Assembly: GCA_947564735.1 (NCBI GenBank)
Contig: CANOEC010000025.1
Location: 1-59,539 of the forward strand
Length of the DNA stretch: 59,539 nucleotides
Reading direction: 5' to 3'
Origin: an uncultured Lachnospiraceae bacterium
GTDB taxonomy: Bacteria > Bacillota > Clostridia > Lachnospirales > Lachnospiraceae
Both the position numbers and the translations under genes were made by a program. Below are positions 8,010-16,565 of this stretch, piece by piece (the stretch's first letter is position 1; each line of letters starts with the position of its first letter). The notes under the pieces are model-generated. The model saw only the letters and a program-made list of their open reading frames with translations. It was not told the DNA's origin and did no database searches.

Positions 8010-9131
8010 ATGTCAGATTATTTTGGAAAAGAGGTTCCGAAGCTTGGATTTGGTCTGATGCGGCTGCCGAAGAAAGGATTATCCATTGATATCCGGCAGA
8101 TGGAACAGATGGTAGATGCATTTTTGGAGGCAGGATTTACATATTTTGATACGGCATATGTTTATCCCGGTTCTGAGGCGGCGGCAAAAAAAGCGCTCGT
8201 GGACAGGCATCCAAGGGAAGCTTATACGCTTGCATCGAAACTGAATGTGATGGTGGCGCCGACGCAGAAAGCGGCGAAGAAGCAGTTTCAGACAAGTCTG
8301 GAACGCACTGGCGCAGGGTATTTTGACTATTATCTGTTACATGCTTTAATGGATAATAACTATGCGCGATATGACAAACTCAACTTGTGGGATTTTGTAA
8401 AAGAGCAGAAGGAAAAAGGACTGATTAAGCATGTCGGATTTTCGTTCCATGCCGGACCGCAGCTTTTGGAGAAATTGCTGCAGGAACATCCTGAGGTGGA
8501 TTTTGTGCAGCTGCAGATTAATTATGCGGATTGGGAGAAGCCTTCCGTTGCGTCGCGCGCCAACTATGAGGTTGCGCGTAAATACGGGAAATCCATTGTG
8601 ATTATGGAACCGGTAAAGGGAGGCACACTGGCAAACCCGCCGGCGGACATACAGAAGTTGTTTAAGGATTATCACCCGGAGATGTCCTATGCATCATGGG
8701 CAATCCGGTTTGCCGCATCGTTGGACGGGATTCTTACGGTGCTCTCCGGCATGTCGGATACGCAGCAGATGGCGGACAATCTTTCCTATATGAAAGATTT
8801 CAAACCGCTCAATGAAGAGGAACAAAAGATTGTGCAGGAGGCGCAGCGCATTCTCGGCAAGTCTGGGACGATTCCTTGTACGGCGTGCCGTTACTGTGTA
8901 GAGGGCTGCCCGAAGAAAATTCCGATTCCCGAAATTTTCTCGGTGATGAACAAGCGTCTGGGGAACGGACAGATTAGTGAGGCATCAGAAGATTACGCAA
9001 AAGCGGTGGAAGGCATGGGTAAGGCGTCAGACTGCATAGGCTGCGGACAATGTGAGCGTGCCTGCCCGCAGCATCTTGAGATTCCAAAGCACTTGAAGGA
9101 ATGTGCGGATGCTTTGGAAGCTGACGAGTAA
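8010..9131 (+). CDS. Aldo/keto reductase with C-terminal ferredoxin-type 4Fe-4S domain
   Basis: A 373-residue fusion. Residues 1-280 are an AKR TIM barrel (LGFGLMRLP at the N-terminus, catalytic YVYPGSEAAAKKAL region, YYLLHAL, VGFSFHAG). The C-terminus holds two Cys clusters, CTACRYCVEGCPKKIPIP and CIGCGQCERACPQHLEIP, suited to Fe-S clusters. This family is common in anaerobes and probably couples carbonyl or enoate reduction to ferredoxin. The start follows AAAGGAGG. It probably forms an operon with the CMD gene upstream. Confidence 0.92.
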   Translation: MSDYFGKEVPKLGFGLMRLPKKGLSIDIRQMEQMVDAFLEAGFTYFDTAYVYPGSEAAAKKALVDRHPREAYTLASKLNVMVAPTQKAAKKQFQTSLERTGAGYFDYYLLHALMDNNYARYDKLNLWDFVKEQKEKGLIKHVGFSFHAGPQLLEKLLQEHPEVDFVQLQINYADWEKPSVASRANYEVARKYGKSIVIMEPVKGGTLANPPADIQKLFKDYHPEMSYASWAIRFAASLDGILTVLSGMSDTQQMADNLSYMKDFKPLNEEEQKIVQEAQRILGKSGTIPCTACRYCVEGCPKKIPIPEIFSVMNKRLGNGQISEASEDYAKAVEGMGKASDCIGCGQCERACPQHLEIPKHLKECADALEADE

Positions 9132-9140
9132 ATTGGGATG

Positions 9141-9220
9141 TGACCGGCAGGCGGAGTCAGGACTGACAGACAAAATTAGGGGCTGACAGATAAAAGCAAG
9201 GGCTGACAGGCAGAATCATG
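9141..9220. repeat. 20-bp tandem repeat, four units
   Basis: Four head-to-tail 20-nt units: 9141-9160 (diverged), 9161-9180, 9181-9200 and 9201-9220. The last three share the core GRCTGACAGRYARAA. It lies in the 126-bp gap between the aldo/keto reductase and tag stop codons. Confidence 0.75.
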
Positions 9221-9257
9221 GGGATGAAATGAGTATGATAATAGGTAGAGGCGTGGT

Positions 9258-9812
9258 TTAATGCTCCAGAAAGCAGCCCCCGTCATGGGAGTAAATCACG
9301 CCTACTGCCTGCAGATAGGCATAAATAATCACTGTCCCGACAAATTTCATTCCCCTTTTTTGCAGGTCTTTCGATACTTGGTCTGACAGGGGAGAGCTGA
9401 CTTTATCATTTTCGTAGATGATTTTATTGTCGGTCCAGTGCCAAAGATAATCGGCGAAGCTCCCATATTCTTCCTGTATTTGGCGAAAAATGCGGGCATT
9501 GTTTACTGCAGCGCGGATTTTCAGCCGGTTGCGGATGATTCCCGGATTGCAGCGCAGTTCTTCCATTTTTTCTTCGTCGTATGCGCATACCTTCTCTAAG
9601 TCAAATCCGTCGAATGCCTGACGGAACGCTTCCTGCTTATTCAGCACACATTCCCATGACAGTCCCGCTTGAAAACATTCCAGAATCAACATCTCGAATA
9701 ATTTATGGTCATCGTGGACGGGAACACCCCATTCCTCGTCATGGTAGCGTATGTAGAGTTCGTTGTCTGGGTTCGCCCATCTGCAGCGTGTTTTGCCGTC
9801 TTTCCATTCCAT
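9258..9812 (-). CDS. tag: DNA-3-methyladenine glycosylase I
   Basis: A 184-residue Tag protein that removes 3-methyladenine from DNA in base-excision repair. The N-terminus TRCRWANPDNELYIRYHDEEWGVP and the C-terminus SHDGGCF supply the zinc ligands of the family (Cys, His ... His, Cys). The central FEMLILECFQAGLSWECVLNKQEAFRQAFDGFD is the helix-hairpin core. Length matches E. coli Tag. It is a single-gene unit facing the AKR operon. Confidence 0.95.
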   Translation of the reverse strand: MEWKDGKTRCRWANPDNELYIRYHDEEWGVPVHDDHKLFEMLILECFQAGLSWECVLNKQEAFRQAFDGFDLEKVCAYDEEKMEELRCNPGIIRNRLKIRAAVNNARIFRQIQEEYGSFADYLWHWTDNKIIYENDKVSSPLSDQVSKDLQKRGMKFVGTVIIYAYLQAVGVIYSHDGGCFLEH

Positions 9813-9921
9813 CTTAATTCCTCCCGGTGTATATATGAAAATTTTTAGTATGTCGAGTAATGTGATAGGTTTATCTTATCATGGAAGGACACTGCTGGCT
9901 ATCTTAAATTTTTTGTAGACT

Positions 9922-9949
9922 TTGAAAATAGCAGTGTTTATAGTATAAT
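9922..9949 (+). promoter_or_regulatory. Promoter of the 71-residue protein gene, with an overlapping inverted repeat
   Basis: TTGAAA (9922-9927), 16-nt spacer, TATAAT (9944-9949). AGCAGTGT in the spacer (9930-9937) is the inverse of ACACTGCT about 40 bp upstream, so a hairpin or repressor-site pair overlaps the promoter. Confidence 0.6.
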
Positions 9950-10035
9950 AAGTCTGTAATTTTCTATGAAAACAGGACAATTGGAGTCATGATATCCGAT
10001 GGACATGCGTTAGGAAAAGAGTAGGAGGAGGCAGG

Positions 10036-10251
10036 ATGTTCAAGAAGAAATCAGTTGTCAGACAATATGATTATGACAAGGAAATGCAGAAACCGATTTT
10101 AAAATGCAGTATCTGCAACGGAGAACAGGTAGCCGGATTTAAGAACCTTCAGACCGGAAAATTTGAAGAAGTGATGCTGGTACGAAATGAGGGTGAATTG
10201 CGGGAGTTTATGGAGCGGTGCGGGGTGGATGAAGTGCCAAAGGAATACTGA
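10036..10251 (+). CDS. Small conserved Lachnospiraceae-type protein of unknown function
   Basis: A 71-residue protein with CSICNGEQVAGFKNLQTGKFEEVMLVRNEGELREFMERCGV. The CxxC could bind metal, but a full zinc knuckle is not visible. Proteins of this shape recur in Lachnospiraceae; some databases carry a doubtful dehydrogenase label that this short sequence does not support. The start follows AGGAGGAGG and it has its own promoter. Function unknown. Confidence 0.75.
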   Translation: MFKKKSVVRQYDYDKEMQKPILKCSICNGEQVAGFKNLQTGKFEEVMLVRNEGELREFMERCGVDEVPKEY

Positions 10252-10285
10252 GGACATGGAAGATTGAATTGTTACGGTTCAATCT
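10252..10285. repeat. Hairpin with similarity to the end of the 33-kb/35-kb element family
   Basis: Immediately after the TGA stop, GGACATGGAAGATTGAA resembles the 3' ends of the elements at 33056-33162 and 35181-35303. AGATTGAA (10261-10268) pairs with TTCAATCT (10278-10285) around a 9-nt loop. There is no T-run. Confidence 0.4.
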
Positions 10286-10330
10286 AAGATATAACACATC
10301 ATCCGGATTAGAAATGCGTGGCACCAAATA

Positions 10331-10360
10331 TTGCATTGTAATAAGGAAATATGCTATAAT
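10331..10360 (+). promoter_or_regulatory. Promoter of the hybrid histidine kinase operon
   Basis: TTGCAT (10331-10336), 18-nt spacer and a perfect TATAAT (10355-10360) with a TG-like extension. The leader (about 90 nt) contains a hairpin AACATA..CGGC / GCCG..TATGTT at 10386-10415. Confidence 0.7.
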
Positions 10361-10454
10361 TAATACTTGCATATGAGGGTGTCATAACATAGATTCGGCA
10401 GAGTGCCGGTATGTTTTAAATGGCTCTTCTTTTGGGGAATTTTAAGGAAGGACA

Positions 10455-13022
10455 ATGCAAATGAACAAAGGTATAGTAAATACAAAAACGACACATTTTC
10501 TCATTGGAAGTTTTTGTGCCTTGATGGTTATCAGTGTAATCGCATTTCTGGCTCTGGGCGTTTACATGAACAGGGCAAGCGAAAGAACGATTAACGCTGT
10601 GGGAGATTTATACATGACCGGTATGAGCGACCGGATTTCAGCTCATTTTCAGACGATTATAGGTTCAAAGTTCGATCAGGCGGAAGCAACGGTTAAAGTA
10701 GTTGATGCAAATAATGATAATATCGAAGATTTGTATGATGAATTGATATATAGGGCGCGTGCCAGAGATTTTGATTATTTGGCGCTTTGCTCTGAAACGG
10801 GAGAGCTTCAGATGCTTTATGGTGACCCGATACATCTTGTTGATCCCGAACCATTTTTTACATCTTTGAGAAATCAGCAGAAGAAAGTTGCCGTGGGTGT
10901 GGATTCACAGGGAGATAATGTTGTATTGTTTGGTGTGGATGCTGAGTATCCTATGCAGGACGGCAGTGAGTGCATGGCTATGATTGCAGCAATGCCGGCG
11001 GACTATATTACGGCCATGCTTGCCATGGATAAAGATGATGCATTGGTGCATTCCCACATTATTCGTAAGGACGGCAGCTTTGTCATACAGGATTCCAAGG
11101 TAGAATATTCGGATTACTTCAGCGTTGTCAGAGAGAAACAGGATGATGACAAAATGGAGGAGGCGGAGGAATTTATCACAAATCTGGCGGCTTCCATGGA
11201 AGCGGGAGAAAATTACTCCGGTATTCTCCAGTTTGACGGAAACAGGCAGCAGGTATACAGTACGGCTTTGGCTAATTCGGAATGGTATCTGATTACGGCG
11301 CTGCCATATGGGGTTTTGAATGAAACGGTCAACAGCTTAAGCCAGCAGAGACTGGTTGCGACATGTGCGGCGTTTGCAATCATAGCGACATTGATGCTGT
11401 TAATTTTCTTTAGATATTTTCACTTGATTCGTCAACAGCTTCAGGAGGTGGAAGAATCCCGTCAGATTGCGCTGCAGGCAACAAAGGCAAAGAGCGAGTT
11501 CCTCTCCAATATGAGTCATGATATCCGGACACCCATGAATGCGATTGTCGGTATGACGGCGATCGCGGCGGCGCATATTGACGACAAAGAACAGGTACAG
11601 AATTGTCTGAAGAAAATATCATTGTCGGGAAGGCATCTGCTTGGTCTGATTAACGATGTGCTGGATATGTCAAAGATTGAGAGCGGTAAGATGACGCTCA
11701 GCATGGATCAGGTTTCTCTTCCGGAAGTGGTAGAGGGAATTGTCGGTATTGTCCAGTCGCAGGTTCACGGTAAGAAACAGTCCCTTAATGTACATGTGGA
11801 GAGTATAGAGGTAGAGAACGTTTATTGTGACAGTGTGCGTTTGAATCAGGTATTGCTGAATTTGTTGTCGAATGCAGTGAAGTATACACAGGAGGAGGGT
11901 TCTATCTGGTTTTCACTATGTGAGGAAGCATCACCGAGGGGTGACGATTATATAAGAGTTTGCATCAGAGTTGAGGATAATGGAATTGGTATGGATGAGG
12001 AATTCCAGCAGAAGATATTTGACTCCTATTCCCGGGCGGACAACAAGCGAGTACATAAAACAGAAGGCGCCGGGCTGGGCATGGCAATTACCAAGTACAT
12101 TGTGGATGCAATGGAAGGCACGATTCAAGTTGAGAGTAAGCTTGGTCAGGGAACAAAATTCAATCTGATACTTGATTTCGAGAAAGCACAAGTAACAGAC
12201 GTTGATATGGTTCTTCCTGCTTGGAAGATGTTAGTGGTCGATGATGATGAAGTGCTGTGTCAGACGACGGTACAAGCGCTACAGGACATTGGGGTGAAAG
12301 CGGATTGGACGCTTAGTGGCGAGAAGGCTATTGCGCTTGTTGATCAGCATCATAAGAAGCAGGATGACTACCAGATTATCCTGTTGGATTGGAAGCTACC
12401 GGGGTTGAACGGTATTCAGGTTGCCAGAAAAATCCGCAAAAGCTTAGGACACAATGTTCCAATCCTTTTAATTTCCGCATATGACTGGAGCGAATTTGAA
12501 GCAGAGGCAAGAGATGCAGGCGTGGACGGATTTATTTCTAAACCGTTGTTTAAGTCAACTTTGTATTACGGATTGCAGAAGTATATGGGGGTTGAGAAAT
12601 CAACAGAGGAGCAGGATAGGCAGCATATGGATTTGTCCGGGCGACGTATACTGGTTGCTGAAGATAATGATTTGAACTGGGAGGTATTGAATGAACTTCT
12701 GTCCGACGTTGGAATGAAACTGGAATGGGCGGAGAATGGTCAGATTTGTGTGGATATGTTTGCACAGTCTGATAAGGGATATTATGATGCGATTCTTATG
12801 GATGTGCGTATGCCGGTTATGAACGGTTACGAGGCGACGACGACAATCCGTGCTTTGGATCGGTCAGATGCACAGACTGTTCCGATCATTGCCATGACAG
12901 CAGATGCATTTTCCGAAGATGTCCAGAAATGTCTGGATAGTGGGATGAATGCGCATACGGCGAAACCTATTAATCTGGAAGAAGTTCTTTTCCTGCTGAG
13001 AAAATATTTTAGTGTTGTATAA
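10455..13022 (+). CDS. Membrane hybrid histidine kinase with two receiver domains
   Basis: An 855-residue sensor. TM1 (FLIGSFCALMVISVIAFLALG) and TM2 (near residues 297-318) frame an extracellular Cache-like sensor. Then come HisKA (FLSNMSHDIRTPMNAIVG, phospho-His), HATPase_c (NLLSNAVKYT, VEDNGIGMDEE, GAGLGMAI), a first receiver (VVDDDEVLC...LLDWKLPG) and a second receiver (VAEDNDLNW...LMDVRMPVMNG). No Hpt or DNA-binding domain is present, so the phosphoryl group must go to a separate protein or the receivers act as switches. ATG at 10461 is an alternative start with better spacing to GGAAGG. A TetR gene follows 20 bp downstream in the same unit. Confidence 0.93.
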   Translation: MQMNKGIVNTKTTHFLIGSFCALMVISVIAFLALGVYMNRASERTINAVGDLYMTGMSDRISAHFQTIIGSKFDQAEATVKVVDANNDNIEDLYDELIYRARARDFDYLALCSETGELQMLYGDPIHLVDPEPFFTSLRNQQKKVAVGVDSQGDNVVLFGVDAEYPMQDGSECMAMIAAMPADYITAMLAMDKDDALVHSHIIRKDGSFVIQDSKVEYSDYFSVVREKQDDDKMEEAEEFITNLAASMEAGENYSGILQFDGNRQQVYSTALANSEWYLITALPYGVLNETVNSLSQQRLVATCAAFAIIATLMLLIFFRYFHLIRQQLQEVEESRQIALQATKAKSEFLSNMSHDIRTPMNAIVGMTAIAAAHIDDKEQVQNCLKKISLSGRHLLGLINDVLDMSKIESGKMTLSMDQVSLPEVVEGIVGIVQSQVHGKKQSLNVHVESIEVENVYCDSVRLNQVLLNLLSNAVKYTQEEGSIWFSLCEEASPRGDDYIRVCIRVEDNGIGMDEEFQQKIFDSYSRADNKRVHKTEGAGLGMAITKYIVDAMEGTIQVESKLGQGTKFNLILDFEKAQVTDVDMVLPAWKMLVVDDDEVLCQTTVQALQDIGVKADWTLSGEKAIALVDQHHKKQDDYQIILLDWKLPGLNGIQVARKIRKSLGHNVPILLISAYDWSEFEAEARDAGVDGFISKPLFKSTLYYGLQKYMGVEKSTEEQDRQHMDLSGRRILVAEDNDLNWEVLNELLSDVGMKLEWAENGQICVDMFAQSDKGYYDAILMDVRMPVMNGYEATTTIRALDRSDAQTVPIIAMTADAFSEDVQKCLDSGMNAHTAKPINLEEVLFLLRKYFSVV

Positions 13023-13042
13023 AAATAGATGGAGGGATGGGC

Positions 13043-13633
13043 GTGCCTAACACGACGAAGTATGCATTAGAGGCATCGCTTAAGAAGCTTCTGGCAAATA
13101 AGACGCTGGACAAAATTACAATCAATGATTTGACGGCGGACTGTGGTATCAGTCGTATGTCATTTTACTATCATTTTAAAGATATCTATGATTTAGTCGA
13201 GTGGTGCTGTATTGAGGATGGCAGGCAGGCGCTGCAGGGAAAGAAGACTTATGAGACGTGGCAGGAAGGAATTTACCAGATTTTTGAGGCGGTGATGGAG
13301 AATAAGGCATTTATTCTGAATGTCTATCGTTCGATTGATCGTGGCAAACTTGAAAATTATCTGCACAAGCTGACGTATCAGTTGATTGTCGATGTAGTGG
13401 AAGAAAAATGCGGAGAGACAGATATTCCGCAGGAAGAGAAGGCGTTTATTGCCGAGTTTTATAAATACGGCTTTGTCGGGGTGATGCTCGACTGGATTGA
13501 ACGCGGCATGAAAGATGATTATGGAAAGATCGTAGAGCTGATGAGCGTTACACTGCGCGGGAGCATTACAAATTCCATTCATAATTTTGCAGCATTAGGG
13601 GGCGTAGAGCAGTCTGTCGCACCCATGAAATGA
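13043..13633 (+). CDS. TetR-family regulator (DhaS-like C-terminal domain)
   Basis: A 196-residue regulator starting MPNTTKYALEASLKKLLANK. The N-terminal HTH reads ITINDLTADCGISRMSFYYHFKDIYDLVEW, as in TetR/DhaS proteins; the C-terminal domain resembles TetR_C_8. An ATG at 13037 directly abuts GGAGGG (no gap), while the GTG at 13043 has 6-nt spacing, so GTG is preferred. It ends at a strong terminator and precedes the oleate hydratase gene, so control of ohyA and the lipid-exporter genes is plausible but inferred. Confidence 0.87.
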   Translation: MPNTTKYALEASLKKLLANKTLDKITINDLTADCGISRMSFYYHFKDIYDLVEWCCIEDGRQALQGKKTYETWQEGIYQIFEAVMENKAFILNVYRSIDRGKLENYLHKLTYQLIVDVVEEKCGETDIPQEEKAFIAEFYKYGFVGVMLDWIERGMKDDYGKIVELMSVTLRGSITNSIHNFAALGGVEQSVAPMK

Positions 13634-13669
13634 ATTTTCCAATAGAAGAGAGTCGTTTTTTATACAAAG

Positions 13670-13709
13670 AAGGCGGAATGATAAGTTTTTTATCATTTCG
13701 CCTTTTTTG
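13670..13709 (+). terminator. Strong intrinsic terminator after the kinase/TetR unit
   Basis: AAGGCGGAATGATAA (13670-13684) pairs with TTATCATTTCGCCTT (13690-13704, one G-T pair) around a 5-nt loop and runs into TTTT. Confidence 0.85.
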
Positions 13710-13798
13710 TAAATTGGATTGTTGAGAATCAAGGCATACAATATGCCCATAACAATTCATTACCATAACAATTCATTACAAGAAAGGTGGCAACCATT

Positions 13799-15775
13799 AT
13801 GGCAAATAAAAAAGGAATCGGACTCGGTGTGGCAGCGGTGGCAGCAGGCGCAGGGGCGGCAGCCTACGCGGCGAAGAATCACAAAAAGAAGGAAGCGGTC
13901 AGTCATGCCGCACAAAAGAAGGCGGCAGACGATTTGCAGTACCGCAATACGGAGCTGGGAAGGTATGATAAGAATAGTAAGGGGATTTACTATACAAACG
14001 GAAACTATGAAGCTTTTGCAAGACCCCGCAAGCCGGAAGGGGTAGATGAGAAAAATGCCTATATCGTAGGAAGCGGTCTTGCAGCGCTTGCGGCGGCATG
14101 TTTCTTAGTGCGTGACGGTCAGATGCCCGGCGACCATATACACATCTTGGAGGCGATGGACATTGCCGGGGGCGCCTGCGACGGCATCAACGATCCGACA
14201 AGAGGATATGTGATGCGGGGCGGTCGTGAAATGGAGAACCATTTTGAATGTCTGTGGGATTTATTCCGCAGCATTCCCTCGATTGAGACGCCCGGTGTAT
14301 CTGTGCTGGATGAATATTATTGGCTGAACAAGGAGGATCCAAACTATTCATTGTGCCGTGCAACCGTAAACCGTGGTGAGGATGCGCACACGGACGGCAG
14401 ATTTAATCTGAGCCAGAAGGGCTGTATGGAGATTATGAAGCTGTTTATGACAAAAGATGAAGATTTGTATGACAAGACCATTGAAGATGTGTTTGATAAG
14501 GAAGTGTTTGATTCAACGTTCTGGTTATATTGGAGAACAATGTTTGCATTTGAAAACTGGCACAGCGCATTGGAGATGAAGCTGTACTTCCAGAGATTCA
14601 TCCATCACATTGCCGGACTGCCGGATTTCAGCGCATTGAAATTTACAAAATACAACCAGTATGAGTCCTTGATTCTGCCGATGCAGAAGTACTTGGAAGA
14701 GGTTGGCGTTGACTTCCGGTTTAACACTGAGGTGACGAATGTCATATTTGATATTGCGGATGATAAAAAAGTTGCGAAAGCCCTTGAATGTAAAGTAAAG
14801 GGTGTGGAAAAGGGAATTGTGCTTACGGAGAATGACCTTGTATTTGTCACGAATGGAAGTTGTACGGAAGGGACGATTTACGGAGACCAGAACCATGCGC
14901 CGAACGGAGACGCTGAAGTTCGTACAAGCGGCTGCTGGAGCCTGTGGAAAAATATTGCAAAGCAGGATGCAGCATTTGGTAACCCAGAGAAATTCTGTTC
15001 TGATATTGCCAAGACCAACTGGGAGTCTGCAACGGTAACCACATTAGACGATAAAATTATTCCTTACATTACGAATATCTGCAAGCGTGACCCGAAGAGC
15101 GGCAAGGTAGTGACGGGTGGTATTGTAAGCTGTCAGGACTCTTCATGGCTGATGAGCTGGACAATTAACAGGCAGGGACAGTTTAAGGATCAGGATAAAG
15201 ATAAGGTATGCGTATGGGTTTACGGATTGTTCACCGATGTGCCCGGCAATTATGTCAAGAAGCCTATGAAGGAGTGTACCGGTAAAGAAATCACAGAAGA
15301 GTGGCTGTATCATCTGGGCGTGCCTGAGGAGGAGATTGCCGAACTGGCGGAAAACAGCGCGGTGTGCGTGCCTACTATGATGCCTTACATTACAGCATTT
15401 TTCATGCCGCGGACAAAGGGCGACCGACCGGACGTGATCCCGGATGGCTGCGTGAATTTCGCATTCTTGGGGCAGTTTGCCGAGACGCCAAGAGACACGG
15501 TGTTCACTACGGAGTATTCTGTCAGAACGGCAATGGAGGCTGTATATGGGCTGCTTGGCGTGGACAGAGGCGTACCGGAGGTATGGGGCAGCGTATATGA
15601 TATCCGTGAGCTGTTGAGCAGCAGCGTGAAATTGATGGATGGCAAGTCCCCGTTAGAAATTGAACTTCCGGGGCCGCTCAATGCATTAAAGAAGCCGATT
15701 CTTCACGTCATCAAAGGCACCGTGATTGAAAAGGTGTTGCGAGATCAAAAGGTATTAAAAGAGGGTATGCTGTAA
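13799..15775 (+). CDS. ohyA: Oleate hydratase (FAD-dependent fatty acid hydratase)
   Basis: A 658-residue protein that adds water to cis-9 double bonds of unsaturated fatty acids such as oleate, giving 10-hydroxystearate, a detoxification reaction. The FAD-binding Rossmann motif NAYIVGSGLAALAAACFLVRDG begins near residue 78, followed by GACDGINDPTRGYVMRGGREMENHFECLWDLF, hallmark sequence of the family. The N-terminus (GIGLGVAAVAAGAGAAAYAAK, residues 6-26) is a short hydrophobic segment that may anchor it to the membrane. The ATG at 13799 is preferred because AAAGGTGG sits 9 nt before it; a GTG at 13787 overlaps that site. It lies behind a TetR gene and before a membrane exporter unit. Confidence 0.95.
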   Translation: MANKKGIGLGVAAVAAGAGAAAYAAKNHKKKEAVSHAAQKKAADDLQYRNTELGRYDKNSKGIYYTNGNYEAFARPRKPEGVDEKNAYIVGSGLAALAAACFLVRDGQMPGDHIHILEAMDIAGGACDGINDPTRGYVMRGGREMENHFECLWDLFRSIPSIETPGVSVLDEYYWLNKEDPNYSLCRATVNRGEDAHTDGRFNLSQKGCMEIMKLFMTKDEDLYDKTIEDVFDKEVFDSTFWLYWRTMFAFENWHSALEMKLYFQRFIHHIAGLPDFSALKFTKYNQYESLILPMQKYLEEVGVDFRFNTEVTNVIFDIADDKKVAKALECKVKGVEKGIVLTENDLVFVTNGSCTEGTIYGDQNHAPNGDAEVRTSGCWSLWKNIAKQDAAFGNPEKFCSDIAKTNWESATVTTLDDKIIPYITNICKRDPKSGKVVTGGIVSCQDSSWLMSWTINRQGQFKDQDKDKVCVWVYGLFTDVPGNYVKKPMKECTGKEITEEWLYHLGVPEEEIAELAENSAVCVPTMMPYITAFFMPRTKGDRPDVIPDGCVNFAFLGQFAETPRDTVFTTEYSVRTAMEAVYGLLGVDRGVPEVWGSVYDIRELLSSSVKLMDGKSPLEIELPGPLNALKKPILHVIKGTVIEKVLRDQKVLKEGML

Positions 15776-15879
15776 GGGGCGTACAATGAGAGAAATATAT
15801 GATTTTCCAAGGGCACAGTACGGCGCCTGCCTGAATATCATAGAATGAATGAAAAGCTATGGCAGGAGAAGCGTGCGTG

Positions 15880-16422
15880 ATGGATGGAATAGAAAAAGTG
15901 TTACAAAATGACTGTAGCTTTGGGGGTACGGCGGCGTTAAATCTTCCGCTGCCGTACCCGCCAGTCAGGGTCATGGAAGAAAATCAGTTTTATGCGAATC
16001 TGCTTACGTTGGATTACTGTGGGTCTGTATCGGAGCTGACCGCCGCCATGCAGTATGTACACGGGGAGAGCTGTCTTTCTTGTCATCAGTGTGCAGCGGC
16101 AAAGATTATTGTTGGAATGGCAGTGGCGGAAATGACTCATCTGCAGAAATTAGGAGAACTGATACTGCTTCTGGGCGGTCATATTGATTTTTCGATTAAG
16201 ACAAGAACCGGAACGCAGATGTGGACGCCGGAATATACCAATTTGGCGAATGAGGAGACCGAGATAATTAGGGCAAATCTGAAGGCGGAGAGGGCGGCGA
16301 TTGAACAGTACGAGCAGCATATCAGCAAGATAGAAGACGAGTATATCAATGCGATGCTGAGAAGGATTATTCAGGATGAGGAATATCATATCATGCTGTT
16401 GGAAATGTTACAAAATCAGTAA
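15880..16422 (+). CDS. Ferritin-like domain protein with a Cys-rich insert
   Basis: A 180-residue four-helix protein. Helical segments carry carboxylate/His metal ligands: SELTAAMQY (about 45-53), AVAEMTHLQKLGEL (about 80-93), KAERAAIEQYEQH (about 128-140) and IQDEEYHIMLLEML (about 165-178), the E...ExxH pattern twice. An insert ESCLSCHQC between helices 1 and 2 has three cysteines in CxxCxxC order. It resembles rubrerythrin/CotJC-type ferritin-like proteins and probably binds iron or manganese. Start choice between GTG 15877 and ATG 15880 is open; GGAG at 15864 serves either. It lies 104 bp after ohyA. Confidence 0.75.
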   Translation: MDGIEKVLQNDCSFGGTAALNLPLPYPPVRVMEENQFYANLLTLDYCGSVSELTAAMQYVHGESCLSCHQCAAAKIIVGMAVAEMTHLQKLGELILLLGGHIDFSIKTRTGTQMWTPEYTNLANEETEIIRANLKAERAAIEQYEQHISKIEDEYINAMLRRIIQDEEYHIMLLEMLQNQ

Positions 16423-16505
16423 ATGATAGTGGAGGAGACCACCACAGACTTCGGGACAAATATACAAACTGTCGAAATTGTCGTCGTAATATGCGGCATA
16501 ATGGA

Positions 16506-16534
16506 TTGTCAAAAAAATATCACAGTGCTATAAT
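16506..16534 (+). promoter_or_regulatory. Promoter of the MMPL-GLUG operon
   Basis: TTGTCA (16506-16511), exact 17-nt spacer, TATAAT (16529-16534). Its position rules out the upstream ATG at 16491 as start of the MMPL gene and shows the exporter can be expressed apart from ohyA. Confidence 0.8.
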
Positions 16535-16565
16535 TCCCCCGAAGAGTGTAGGAGGCGCTTGTACA

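Noticed and set aside
15786-15848. Twenty-codon frame MREIYDFPRAQYGACLNIIE between ohyA and the ferritin-like gene
   Set aside because: AAGGGG lies at a usable distance, but nothing else supports it and I do not recognise the peptide.
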